DNA of 64,000 nucleotides. Origin: Sphingopyxis sp. (lineage in GTDB: Bacteria; Pseudomonadota; Alphaproteobacteria; Sphingomonadales; Sphingomonadaceae). The DNA lies in NCBI RefSeq assembly GCF_016463645.1, contig NZ_JAEMQX010000001.1, positions 129,667 through 193,666 of the forward strand. The letters are read 5' to 3'. Below are positions 55,017-63,965 of the stretch, one piece after another. A program made the position numbers and the translations under genes. Position 1 is the first letter of the stretch. Every line of letters starts with the position of its first letter. A model generated the notes under the pieces. It was not told the origin of the DNA. It saw only the letters and a list, made by a program, of their open reading frames with translations, and did no database searches.

Positions 55017-56567
55017 TCAGTTCGAGAGGGCAAGCCGCAGCAATTCGTTGAGCGACGTCCGGATGCGCCCGGCGAGTTTGACCCCACCGTCGCGCGCAAT
55101 AGTTTCTGAAAGGACGAGACCGATCGCGAGACGGGCGATTCCTTGGATCTGATCGGCATCGGCGCCCGCAAAAAAACGGCGGCTGAAGGGATGCAGCATC
55201 GCGAGGCGCACGCCTATACGACGCGACCCGCCGCTGGCGTGCGTAGGCTGATCGCTTATTCGCAACCAGTCACAAGTCGCGTCCTTGTAATCGAGCGCCA
55301 GATCAATCTCCCATCGCGCACCTAGGACGTCCAGATCAAAACGCTGCGCAACGTCGTCGGCCTTCGCGTGCATGCGCTGCTGCGGCAGATCGTCGCGCTC
55401 CGGGGTATCGCTTTGATGCGCCTGCACTTTGGCTACGACCGACCCGACCTTTGCTATCGGCATCTCGTCCTGCATTTGCGTGACGGCCTTTTGTGCCTGC
55501 GGCCGGTTTTCGCGCGCCGATTCAGTTGATCGCCAGTTTTGTGCTTGGTCGAGAAGCGGCATGTCAGGGGTCGACAACGCAGCACGAAGTTTGCCAACAA
55601 ATTCCTCTTCGGCTTCGTCCCAGCGGATCCCGTCCTTGGTGTGACTAACCTTAAAGCCGACGAGGTTGATCTCGCCGAAGACACGCTGATAAGCAAAGGA
55701 GTTGGCTGCCCCGAAAATCTCGGGCGGGCGATAGGTCTCATCAGCACTGCCCTCGATCAATCGGTCGCGGCGGAGAAGGGCGAGACCGGCGCGCGCTGTC
55801 GAGCCCTTCGCGCGGATAGCGACGAACCCCTCGGCACGGCGCCCTCCGGACAGGTCGATCTTGACCTCTTTGCGCCAGATCCGGGGCGGCTCCGACTTCC
55901 GTTTCCAATAATTCGCATTGAGAATATCTGGATCGTCAAACGTCAGCGGTTCGCCATTTAGCGTAAGGCTCATGTCGCCCCGCCGAGTAAAGACCCGATA
56001 AATGCTTGCAAGATGATCGCAGATTTTCGCGATTGTACGCTTTTGCGGCATTTTGCGGACGTCTTCGAGAATGATCTCGGTATAATGCTGGTCTGCCGGC
56101 ACCTTGCGCGAATGCACCTCGAGTTCTTCGATTGTGTCTTTGACAATCTTGTCGATGTCGAAACGGACCGTACGCTCGACTCCCTCGTCTAGCGCTTTGG
56201 TACGGACCGACCAGCGCGGCGCAAACCAAGCGGCCGCGCTTTTCATTCCCATTCCGAATTCGGACAAGCCTGTTGCATCGGCGGGAACTTCGGCAGGCCG
56301 GAATGCGCGTGGGAATGCGACCGAGCCGATGCCACCCGCGTTGTCCCGGATCACGATCCGCTGCGCGCCGTAATCGATGTCTATATCGACGGAGAGGACG
56401 AATTTTCGTCCCTCAATCTCCCGCAGCGCGGCCTTGTTAGCCAAGAAACTTTGAAGCGCATTGTCAACAAATTCGCCCAGCGCAAACCAAGGTTTGTAGT
56501 TGAGATGCGGCAGCACTGAGAGCATGCTGACGCCCGGCCGGATGTTTACTCGGTCAATAGAAGCCAT
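55017..56567 (-). CDS. MORC/MutL-like GHKL ATPase of the restriction system
   Basis: 516 aa. Bergerat-fold motifs: GEFVDNALQS (N36), DNAGGIG (75-81) and GMGMKSAA (105-112), followed by an S5-like transducer domain. Iyer and colleagues described MutL/MORC-like ATPases with Z1 helicases, REase-fold nucleases and C5 methyltransferases as a distinct restriction type; this operon matches that set. One base separates it from the methyltransferase upstream. Confidence 0.85.
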   Translation of the reverse strand: MASIDRVNIRPGVSMLSVLPHLNYKPWFALGEFVDNALQSFLANKAALREIEGRKFVLSVDIDIDYGAQRIVIRDNAGGIGSVAFPRAFRPAEVPADATGLSEFGMGMKSAAAWFAPRWSVRTKALDEGVERTVRFDIDKIVKDTIEELEVHSRKVPADQHYTEIILEDVRKMPQKRTIAKICDHLASIYRVFTRRGDMSLTLNGEPLTFDDPDILNANYWKRKSEPPRIWRKEVKIDLSGGRRAEGFVAIRAKGSTARAGLALLRRDRLIEGSADETYRPPEIFGAANSFAYQRVFGEINLVGFKVSHTKDGIRWDEAEEEFVGKLRAALSTPDMPLLDQAQNWRSTESARENRPQAQKAVTQMQDEMPIAKVGSVVAKVQAHQSDTPERDDLPQQRMHAKADDVAQRFDLDVLGARWEIDLALDYKDATCDWLRISDQPTHASGGSRRIGVRLAMLHPFSRRFFAGADADQIQGIARLAIGLVLSETIARDGGVKLAGRIRTSLNELLRLALSN

Positions 56568-56568
56568 C

Positions 56569-57852
56569 TCAGGCCGCCACAGAGTGAGGTTTGCGTGTCG
56601 AGAGCAATTTTCTTCCTATCAGTTCTACAAGTTTCGCATTGACGGCGTTGCCTAGTGCGCGCGTCACAGCGCCCGAGCCTTCGGGAAGATGGGCCAAGTC
56701 GCCCAGATCTTGAAGCCGGGCGCGTTCGCGCACACTCATATAGCGGCGCTCCCAACCGATGATTGGTATCTGAGACGATGTTGCCGCAACCAAGGCCGGC
56801 GCCGCGTTGGTCGCGCGCGCGCGGATTCCTGATCCCCGTAGTTGAATGACGCTATTCCAGATCGACCGCTCATGCCCGAAATTCCATTCAAACTTTTGCA
56901 GACTCGGCCCAAGCGGCTGAAGGCGCGGTAGCCAAGGGTCGATCCAACTTCGGTTGTGTTCGTATAGGTCGCGGTTGAGTTGCAAGAATCGCGCCTTCCA
57001 TTCGGGAATGGCGCGTTCGGTTCGAGCATAGGGCGGAAGTTTTGCGGCGACTTCAGCTTTGGAACGGCCGCTGATTGGAACGCCTAGCGTGCCCCGGAAG
57101 GATTTGAGAGTGGCAACCGGCACCGCCAGCGGTGCCGTGGTGGCGAATGGATAGTTGGCGCCAAACTCCGCCGCCCAGATCGGGAACCAAGGCTTGCGAC
57201 GGTCAACGGGATAAGCCCTTACAAATTCGCCCCAAGCCTCCAAAGCTTCGAGGATATGTGGCGGCAGCGCGAGATCTACGCGGGCGGTCGCATCATCATC
57301 AAGCACCTCCCGCACATCCGTTGAACGGCGGCACGGTTCCGGCCACGAGAAATGGTCTAGCCCATCCCTGGCGCCAACTATGAAAAGACGGTCGCGCAGC
57401 TGGGGGATGCCATGATCGTGCGGCGAGACGATCTGCGTATCGAGGCTATAACCAGCGTGCCGAAGTTCCTGACTGAACCAACGCCACGTACGACCTCCAT
57501 CGTGGCGAAGAAAATTGGGAACATTTTCCAGCATGATGAATGGCGGACGCGCCTTACGTATCCAGTCGATGACGATACGCGCGAGATCACCATTTTTTTC
57601 ACAAGAAAGGCCCGCTTGCCTTCCAGCTTTTGAGAAAGGCTGACATGGGAAGCCAGCGCATAGCAAGTCGTGAGCAGGAATATCTTGAAGGCGGATCTCG
57701 CGAATATCCCCTGCCGGCCGAAACGCGAAATTCCACTCGTACAACTTTTGAAGATCGGGATCGATTTCCGCTGCAAAGACACATTGATGGCCGAGCCGCT
57801 CCAGCGCGACATGAAATCCACCGAGACCTGCAAAGAGATCCACGAACCGCAT
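56569..57852 (-). CDS. DNA (cytosine-5) methyltransferase 3 (MORC/Z1 module)
   Basis: 427 aa. FAGLGG (7-12), GFPCQPFS with C70, ENV (109-111), QLRDRL and ALGNAVN for motif X. The recognition region between motifs VIII and X is long. It heads the MORC-Z1-DUF4420 operon. Its codons are visibly less GC-rich than those of neighbouring genes, which suggests recent transfer. Confidence 0.9.
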   Translation of the reverse strand: MRFVDLFAGLGGFHVALERLGHQCVFAAEIDPDLQKLYEWNFAFRPAGDIREIRLQDIPAHDLLCAGFPCQPFSKAGRQAGLSCEKNGDLARIVIDWIRKARPPFIMLENVPNFLRHDGGRTWRWFSQELRHAGYSLDTQIVSPHDHGIPQLRDRLFIVGARDGLDHFSWPEPCRRSTDVREVLDDDATARVDLALPPHILEALEAWGEFVRAYPVDRRKPWFPIWAAEFGANYPFATTAPLAVPVATLKSFRGTLGVPISGRSKAEVAAKLPPYARTERAIPEWKARFLQLNRDLYEHNRSWIDPWLPRLQPLGPSLQKFEWNFGHERSIWNSVIQLRGSGIRARATNAAPALVAATSSQIPIIGWERRYMSVRERARLQDLGDLAHLPEGSGAVTRALGNAVNAKLVELIGRKLLSTRKPHSVAA

Positions 57853-58066
57853 GTGTCTCCGAAAATCCCCCGACCACTATTGCACTGACTTCAGAACCGC
57901 TTACAGCTTGGACGTCGAATAGCTTTAGATCAAGTCATTCGCACTGGGTTTTGCTGCCCTTCCACCCGTGAAAATAAGGGAGTAATTGTACGACTTGCTT
58001 TCGCAACGCTGCCTAACCCCAGCGGCCTGGCAGACAAAAATGGACATGATTTATGTCTGGTCCGAG

Positions 58067-58528
58067 CTATTGAACAAACTGAACTGCGATCAATGTTACG
58101 AAGGCCGCGACAAGCGCACCTCCGGTTGCCGCCCATGTCACCCACCAGTCCTGCTCTTTGTTCGACCGCTTTTGCTTGATCATGCCTTCGACCCGGCCAA
58201 GCGAACGCGCCAGTGCCTCTCGCGCTTCGCCAATTGCATTACGATCCTCTGCCCGGACATTGGTCGCCGCATCCGCCACTCTGGTAGCGAGAGTTTCGGG
58301 AGTAAGACGCATCGCTGGCTTGTCATTGATGCTTTCGATCCCATTATCGATGCGATCAAGACGAGATGATATGACGCGCAGCGTGGGGGAGTAATCGGGC
58401 AGCTTGTCCTTGGCCGCGGTCAGGCCTTCGATCGCGGTTCGCTGCAGCGATATCTCGCGCCGCAAATCTTCGAAAGCGGTGGCGGCATCGGAAGATGACG
58501 AGGCTGAATTGGCTGGTTCGTCGGTCAT
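58067..58528 (-). CDS. DUF6118-like membrane protein, probably truncated
   Basis: 153 aa. It matches the start of DUF6118 proteins found beside TraA: a helical region (EDLRREISLQRTAIEGLTA, ~20-40), RNAIGEAREALARSLGRVEGM, then one transmembrane segment (WVTWAATGGALVAAFVTLI). Members I know of continue for some 70-90 residues beyond this segment; here a stop follows within seven codons. The restriction island begins on the 3' side, so the tail may have been lost at that insertion. It lies nine bases after TraA. Confidence 0.55.
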   Translation of the reverse strand: MTDEPANSASSSSDAATAFEDLRREISLQRTAIEGLTAAKDKLPDYSPTLRVISSRLDRIDNGIESINDKPAMRLTPETLATRVADAATNVRAEDRNAIGEAREALARSLGRVEGMIKQKRSNKEQDWWVTWAATGGALVAAFVTLIAVQFVQ

Positions 58529-58537
58529 GCTGGCAGC

Positions 58538-61489
58538 CTACACCCCTATCCCCATGCCGCGTCCACGGCCCAGACTTAGTTGGAGATCCTGAGACAGCGT
58601 TTTCGTGCTCATAACATCCAGCCCAAGCTGCGCGCGCCGATTCTGGAGCAGCGACTCGAGTTGCGGATCGCGTTGCAGGCTCTTCGCCATATTATTGAGA
58701 CTAGCACGCGCCGCGTCGCGCGCGACGTAGGTCGGCGCCTCTTTCACCCGTGCGTTCTCCTTCTTCCATGTCGCAACGAACAGGTCGGCGCGCTTCTCGG
58801 TATCGTCGGCATGCCGGACGCGATCGCGCCCCGCACGTTCGGCCGCTGCTCGCTCGGCAGCGCGGCCTGCGTCTCGGCGATCCATCTCCGCCATCGCGCC
58901 CGCGGTCCGCCCCTCCGCCGCTTCCTTCGTCATTTGGTAGCTCTTCCCGAACGCCTCGCGCAGATCGTTCGCGCCGCCGGGACGCAGCGCATCGAGCTCC
59001 GCACGAGCTGTACGATAAGCACCGAGTTCGTGCGGCAGTTCCTTCCCGCCGGCTCGCCGCACATCGACGATCTGCTTCGTGATGCCCGCGAAGCGCGCGA
59101 CGGCCTTGTCGAGCGGTGAGCGCGACGGCTCGGCATCGATCGACCGAGCGCTCACCCGGACCTCGGCAAGCTTGACCGGGCGCTGCCGTTCGGGCGGCAC
59201 GTGGCTAGGCGCCTCACGCGAGACACCCAGCTGCAACCCGTCGAAGATGCCGCGCTTGGGCTCGGTCGACTTCGCGGGTGTCGGTGCCCGGTAGTCGCTT
59301 GCCATGTCCTTGCCGCGCTCGCGCGAGGCGGCGCGCACGAGCTTGTTCTGATTGGCGAAGTCATCGCGCCCGTAATAGAGGTCGGCCTGCTCGCGATGCC
59401 TGGACAGTGCGACGTAAGTCGAGTGGCTGTCTACCCCCGGCGTCGCGAGCACCTGCACGCGGTCGATGGTCATGCCCTGCGCCTTATGGATCGTCGCGGC
59501 ATAGCCGTGATCGACATGGGCATAATCTTTGAGGTCAAACACCATGCTCCGCCCATCGTCGAGCATCACCGCCATCCGCATGCGGTCGACATTCTGGACC
59601 GTACCGAGCGAACCATTCTTCACGCCGATGTTCCGCTCATTCCTCAGGAACATCACCCGGTCATTCTCGGCGAACATCCGCTCGCCGCGCTCGACGGTGA
59701 TGGCAACCTCGGCGCCAAGCGCGCCGCTCGCTTTCAGCCGGTCGCGAGCATCTTCATTGAGCGCCCGCACCTCGTCATTGGTGTGGGTGAGGATGATGCG
59801 GCTGGCATCGGGATAGTGCTGTCGATCACGATCCCAGGCATCGACCAGCTCGGCACGCGCCGCCTCGCGCGTCTCGGCGGCATGCACAAAGCCAGCGTCC
59901 GCATAGCGACCGATCGCCTCGCCCGTGCCCCCGGTCGCGAGCTCGCGCGTCGCCTCGCGCTGCCAGTCCTCCTGCTGCCGACGGATGTCCATGATCTCGA
60001 CAGCGCCGTGGCGTTCGGTGACAGACCGGAATGCCGCCCCCGCCTCGATCGCTTGCAGTTGCTGCGGATCGCCGACGAGGACGACCTTCGCGCCCTGACG
60101 CTCCGCTTCGGACAAGACGCGTTCGAGCTGCCGGGTCCCGACCATGCCCGCCTCGTCGATGACGAGGACATGCTTGTCGGTGAGACGCTCGCGGTCATTG
60201 GCCCACTGTTGTTCGAGGCTGGCGAGCGTGCGCGAGGCGATGCCCGAGCCATGTTCGAGCCCCTCGGCGGCGATACCGGACAGCGCTGCGCCCTGCACCT
60301 GATAGCCCGCCGCCTCCCACGCCTCGCGGGCAACGCCGAGCATTGCGCTCTTCCCCGTTCCGGCATAGCCGATGACGTTGCTGACGCCCCGCGACGATGT
60401 GACATGTTCGAGCGCCCCGAGCTGTTCGGTGGAGAGATCGAGACCGCGCTCCAGCGCGCGGGACAAGGCAAGCTCGCGATGACGATCGGCAACGCCATGA
60501 TGACGCCGCGCATCAAGCGTTGCAGTCGCTCGCTCCAGCCGCTGCTCGGTCTCGATCATCGATTGCGAGGTAAACCGATGCTCGCCGCGTCCGTCCTGCC
60601 CGAGCGCGACGAGATCGGGTGACGAATTGACCGCCGACATGACGGCGTCGAATTGCTCCTTGCCGTCGCTGTGCCGGTGCACGAACATCGCGAGGTCGCG
60701 ATTAGTGAACGTCGCCTGCCGGTGCGTGATTGCGTCGAGCGCGATGCCGGGATCGGCGATGATCTTGTCACCGTTCGAGCGGGCGATCTCGGTATGCTCG
60801 GCGAGCCGATCCGCCTCCAGCCCTTCGGCCGCCATGCGCGAGGCCGCGGGGCCGATCTTGTGCTGCGGCTCGAGATCGATGCCCTGCGCTTCGAGCGATC
60901 GATGATCGACCCGCGCGTCGATATCGAGCGCGGCAAGCCGTTCGTTGACATGCTCGGCCCAGGCTTCGCGCCAATGGGTCAAAAGCTCGGTGCGGTTCCA
61001 CTCGCGAACCTTGGCGCCGAACTCGGCGCTGCCATCCTCGCCGATCTTGATCTCGCGCATCGTCAGCATGACGTGCGCGTGCGGCTTGGCGAGTCCATCG
61101 GCGCCAATGTCCCAATGCACATTGAGATCGGCGATCATGCCGCGGTCGACAAATTCGCGAGCCACGAAGTCGCGGGCAAGTTTGATGCCCTGCTCCTCGG
61201 TCATCTCGCGAGGGATCGCGAACTCGATCTCGCGGGCGAGCTGGGCATCCTTGCGAAGCTCGGCAGCCTCGACAGCGTTCCAGAGCTGTTCGCGATCCTG
61301 CCAGCGTTCATCCGCCCCTTCGGGCAACATCACTTCGCTGTGGACGACGCCCGCCTTGTTCGAAAAGTCGTGGCTGCGACCAAGCCGCTCATCGTGCAGC
61401 CGGTCGGCCGAACGATAGGCCGCTGCTGCTACCGCGCTGCTGCCGGCAGCGCGCGAAATGACTTTTGCCGAGAAATGATAGATCGCCAT
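58538..61489 (-). CDS. traA: Ti-type conjugative relaxase-helicase TraA
   Basis: 983 aa from the ATG at 61489 (MAIYHFSAKVISRAAG). The MobA/MobL relaxase domain has Y25 as likely nicking tyrosine and the metal site NVHWD ... KPHAHVMLT (123-142). The RecD/TraI-like helicase follows: Walker A GYAGTGKS (374-381), IDEAGMVG (444-451), GDPQQLQA and VALSRH. The C-terminus is helical and charged. It nicks oriT and unwinds the transferred strand. The BID-like extension of some members is not obvious. The candidate oriT is in the divergent spacer at 61515-61545. Confidence 0.9.
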   Translation of the reverse strand: MAIYHFSAKVISRAAGSSAVAAAAYRSADRLHDERLGRSHDFSNKAGVVHSEVMLPEGADERWQDREQLWNAVEAAELRKDAQLAREIEFAIPREMTEEQGIKLARDFVAREFVDRGMIADLNVHWDIGADGLAKPHAHVMLTMREIKIGEDGSAEFGAKVREWNRTELLTHWREAWAEHVNERLAALDIDARVDHRSLEAQGIDLEPQHKIGPAASRMAAEGLEADRLAEHTEIARSNGDKIIADPGIALDAITHRQATFTNRDLAMFVHRHSDGKEQFDAVMSAVNSSPDLVALGQDGRGEHRFTSQSMIETEQRLERATATLDARRHHGVADRHRELALSRALERGLDLSTEQLGALEHVTSSRGVSNVIGYAGTGKSAMLGVAREAWEAAGYQVQGAALSGIAAEGLEHGSGIASRTLASLEQQWANDRERLTDKHVLVIDEAGMVGTRQLERVLSEAERQGAKVVLVGDPQQLQAIEAGAAFRSVTERHGAVEIMDIRRQQEDWQREATRELATGGTGEAIGRYADAGFVHAAETREAARAELVDAWDRDRQHYPDASRIILTHTNDEVRALNEDARDRLKASGALGAEVAITVERGERMFAENDRVMFLRNERNIGVKNGSLGTVQNVDRMRMAVMLDDGRSMVFDLKDYAHVDHGYAATIHKAQGMTIDRVQVLATPGVDSHSTYVALSRHREQADLYYGRDDFANQNKLVRAASRERGKDMASDYRAPTPAKSTEPKRGIFDGLQLGVSREAPSHVPPERQRPVKLAEVRVSARSIDAEPSRSPLDKAVARFAGITKQIVDVRRAGGKELPHELGAYRTARAELDALRPGGANDLREAFGKSYQMTKEAAEGRTAGAMAEMDRRDAGRAAERAAAERAGRDRVRHADDTEKRADLFVATWKKENARVKEAPTYVARDAARASLNNMAKSLQRDPQLESLLQNRRAQLGLDVMSTKTLSQDLQLSLGRGRGMGIGV

Positions 61490-61514
61490 GAGGGCTATCC
61501 ATTTAGGGCAAAAC

Positions 61515-61548
61515 GGGCGCGTCGGCACGACGTATAAGCGCGCCCTCA
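61515..61548. other. Candidate oriT (MOBQ/Ti-type nic region)
   Basis: GGGCGCG (61515-61521) and CGCGCCC (61539-61545) are perfect inverted arms. The right arm sits in TATAAGCGCGCCCTC, close to the RSF1010/Ti-type nic consensus TAAGTGCGCCCT. The position between divergent traA and traC/traD is that of oriT in Ti plasmids. Confidence 0.65.
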
Positions 61549-61662
61549 CACGATTTCATCGCGCTCGGGATCAGGTCATCTCAAGTAATTCCAGCACCTT
61601 GCGGGGCCATGAGACTCGGCATAGCTGGTTCGTCCGATCCCATGAACATGGAAGGACAGACG

Positions 61663-61986
61663 ATGCGCAAACCCCGCGATTTCGACGCCGAACTCCAAGC
61701 GCTCACCGACAAGGCAAAGGCGCTCAAGACGAAGAAGCAAGGCCAGCTCGGCGAGCTGGTCATCGCAATGGGAGCCGACGCGCTGTCGATCGAGCAGCTG
61801 GCAGGCGCGCTGCTCGATGCCGTCGGCGCCGACGCGGCGCGGAAGGAGGCGTGGCGCAAGAGCGGCTCGGCCTACTTTCGCGGAGACGGCGCCCGCGCTC
61901 GCAAAGGCGTTGGCCGGAACGCGGGCGGAGCACCGGCGAGCGGTGCAGGCCCGCAATCGTCTTCTGGCGAAGCGGGCGCGGCATGA
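61663..61986 (+). CDS. traC: Conjugal transfer protein TraC-like
   Basis: 107 aa starting MRKPRDFDAELQALTDKAKAL; GGAAGGA eight bases upstream decides this ATG over earlier ones. The N-terminal coiled-coil helix and QLGELVIAMGADALSIEQLAGALLDA are typical of the small oriT accessory protein read divergently from traA. Databases name this family TraC or TraD inconsistently. The tail is low-complexity (Gly, Ala, Ser). Confidence 0.75.
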   Translation: MRKPRDFDAELQALTDKAKALKTKKQGQLGELVIAMGADALSIEQLAGALLDAVGADAARKEAWRKSGSAYFRGDGARARKGVGRNAGGAPASGAGPQSSSGEAGAA

Positions 61987-62002
61987 TACGCGGGCGTGGC
62001 AG

Positions 62003-62206
62003 ATGAAGCGCCGTGAACGCACGCGCCAGCTAATCGAGCTTGGCGGCCTTGTTGCCAAGGCCGATCTGATTGAACTGACCGGCGACGACCGCGCGGTCTT
62101 GCTCGGGCTGCTGATCGAAGCCGCCGCGACGCTGCGCGGCGAAGCGCGCGCGCAGCAATTGCTGCTCTGCCGCCGCCGGGGGCGGCGCGCGTTCGCAGAG
62201 GATTAG
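62003..62206 (+). CDS. traD: Conjugal transfer protein TraD-like
   Basis: 67 aa from the ATG at 62003; a GTG at 61943 could give 20 residues more by overlapping traC. RRERTRQLIELGGLVAKADLIELTGDDRAVLLGLLIEAA is the hallmark of TraD, the second small accessory protein of Ti-type transfer. It probably helps relaxosome assembly. Confidence 0.75.
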   Translation: MKRRERTRQLIELGGLVAKADLIELTGDDRAVLLGLLIEAAATLRGEARAQQLLLCRRRGRRAFAED

Positions 62207-62212
62207 AAGAAA

Positions 62213-63037
62213 TCAGGAAGCGGGCTTGGGCGCGCGGTCCTTGTTCCTCTTGTCCGCGACATAGCTGTGGCCGCCTTCGCCCTTGACGATCTCAAACAGG
62301 CCGGTCGCCTCGAACAGCGCCGGGAAGTTCTTGACGCCATAGTTGCGCGGGTCGATCGGCGCTTGCCGCTTCGCCGCGCTCCCGGCCGCAGACATTGCCG
62401 CCCATCCGTCATCGCGCGCCGCAGCCTCGACTGCACCGCGCAGGATGGTCACAAGTTTCGTGTCTTGTGCGAGCAGCTTCCCTGCCGGCTTGGCAGGCGG
62501 CGTAGCGGGCTTCGGCGTCGCCTTCGCCTTTGCCGGCTTTACTTCCGGCTTTTCAGGTGTGGACGCGGCCGGTTCAGCCTCGTCGAGATTGTCGAGATAT
62601 AGAAAGGTCGTGCAGGCATTGACGAACGGGCTCGGCGTCTTCCGTTCGCCAAAGCCGTAAACTTCGTGGCCGTTGGCGCGAAGCTGCATGACCAGCGGGG
62701 TAAAATCAGCGTCGCTCGATGCGAGGCAGAAGGCATCGAGTTTTTGGGTATAGAGTAGTTCCATCGCGTCGATCACAAGCGCGATGTCGGTCGCATTCTT
62801 GCCGGTGGAATAATTGAACTGCTGGATCGGCCGAATTGCGAAATCGTGCAGCTTGTCTTTCCAGCCTCTAAGGCTGGGGCTTGCCCAATTGCCATAAGCT
62901 CGGCGGATGTTTGCGGTCCCATATCTTGACAGCTCGGCAAGCATGGCCGCGATCTTACCGTGGGAGACATTATCTGCGTCGATCAGCAGCGCGATCTTGC
63001 GGTCGGATGTCACGCGCGGCAGATTGTCATTTTCCAT
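62213..63037 (-). CDS. NYN-domain nuclease with C-terminal OST-HTH-like domain
   Basis: 274 aa; ATG at 63037 with GGGAAAG upstream. NYN/LabA-like PIN fold: ALLIDADN (D20, D22), D84 in NATDIALVID and SSDADF (D109, D111) give the acidic metal site. A Lys/Pro/Ala linker (~165-195) leads to an OST-HTH/LOTUS-like domain (YGVKNFPALFEATGLFEIV), which binds RNA in other proteins. RNA cleavage is the likely activity. The start overlaps the end of the nucleotidyltransferase gene by 11 bases, so the pair is coupled. Confidence 0.8.
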   Translation of the reverse strand: MENDNLPRVTSDRKIALLIDADNVSHGKIAAMLAELSRYGTANIRRAYGNWASPSLRGWKDKLHDFAIRPIQQFNYSTGKNATDIALVIDAMELLYTQKLDAFCLASSDADFTPLVMQLRANGHEVYGFGERKTPSPFVNACTTFLYLDNLDEAEPAASTPEKPEVKPAKAKATPKPATPPAKPAGKLLAQDTKLVTILRGAVEAAARDDGWAAMSAAGSAAKRQAPIDPRNYGVKNFPALFEATGLFEIVKGEGGHSYVADKRNKDRAPKPAS

Positions 63038-63965
63038 CTGATGCTTTCCCGCCGGAGACACTTGTTCCATCCAGCGCCGCAATATGATCGCGGCAAATTT
63101 TCTCGACGAGGTCTTCGAGCACCGCGACACGCTCGCCGATCCAGGTCAGCTCCTCCGCGCTGATCTTGTAATGCGGCGAGTAGCGTGCGTTGACATAGGC
63201 CAGCCGCAAAAGCTCGAAACAGCGGCGGCTGAACTTGTCGTCACGCGGCCAAGCTTCGACGAGTGCGGGCGCAATCTGCTCGCATTGCGAACGGAGGAAA
63301 TTGAGGCGGTGGGATTTAGGGCTGTAGAGGGAAAGCACAAGCAACGTGCAATGGTAGAAGCGCTCCGTCGCTTGGTGAAAGTCGAACGCCGCTTCGTTCA
63401 AATAGCCTTTTGAAAGCGCGGTTTGAGCAAGCTCGGCGCGGCGCGAAGCGCTTTCAAGCCAGCTTTCAAAATGCTTCTCCGCCTCAACCCGCGCCTCTTC
63501 GGGCGGCAGATTACGCGGCTGCGCGAACTCATACCCCTCGGCCTCATAGAGGCCGATCCCCTGCTCGACGATATCAACAAAGAACGGCCGCCCGCGCTCC
63601 AACTGCGCGTTCACATCCTTGAGAGAATGGACGATGAAGCTGACCGGAGCGGTCAGCGTGTGGTTGATCGTGACCTCGCGCATCAGCCGGTCTTCCGCCG
63701 CCGACCAATGTTCGAACTCGGTCAGCCGCTCATTGTTGACGACGACAAGAATGTCATAATCCGACTGATAGCCGCCGACCGGATCATCGACCCAATCGCC
63801 GCGCGCATAGCTGCCGTAGAGGACGATCTTGAAGATGCGGCCCTTGCGGTTCCAATCGGCGTTGCCGCGCGCATGCGCGGTTTCAAATTCCTCGAACAGG
63901 ATGCGCACGACATCGGCAAGCTCGCGCTGCTTGGATGCGGGTAGATGATCGAGGCCGGTTCGCAT
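63027..63965 (-). CDS. Nucleotidyltransferase-HEPN fusion protein
   Basis: 312 aa. The N-terminal MNT-type nucleotidyltransferase has GSYARG (51-56) and D69-x-D71 (SDYDILVVV). The C-terminal HEPN domain (~150-290) has FHQATERFYHCTLLVL and ARYSPHY with R261 and H265 as the candidate R...H pair. MNT and HEPN usually form a toxin-antitoxin pair in which the MNT AMPylates the HEPN RNase; here both are on one chain. The coupling to an NYN nuclease suggests an RNA-targeting defence or stability module. Confidence 0.78.
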   Translation of the reverse strand: MRTGLDHLPASKQRELADVVRILFEEFETAHARGNADWNRKGRIFKIVLYGSYARGDWVDDPVGGYQSDYDILVVVNNERLTEFEHWSAAEDRLMREVTINHTLTAPVSFIVHSLKDVNAQLERGRPFFVDIVEQGIGLYEAEGYEFAQPRNLPPEEARVEAEKHFESWLESASRRAELAQTALSKGYLNEAAFDFHQATERFYHCTLLVLSLYSPKSHRLNFLRSQCEQIAPALVEAWPRDDKFSRRCFELLRLAYVNARYSPHYKISAEELTWIGERVAVLEDLVEKICRDHIAALDGTSVSGGKASDGK

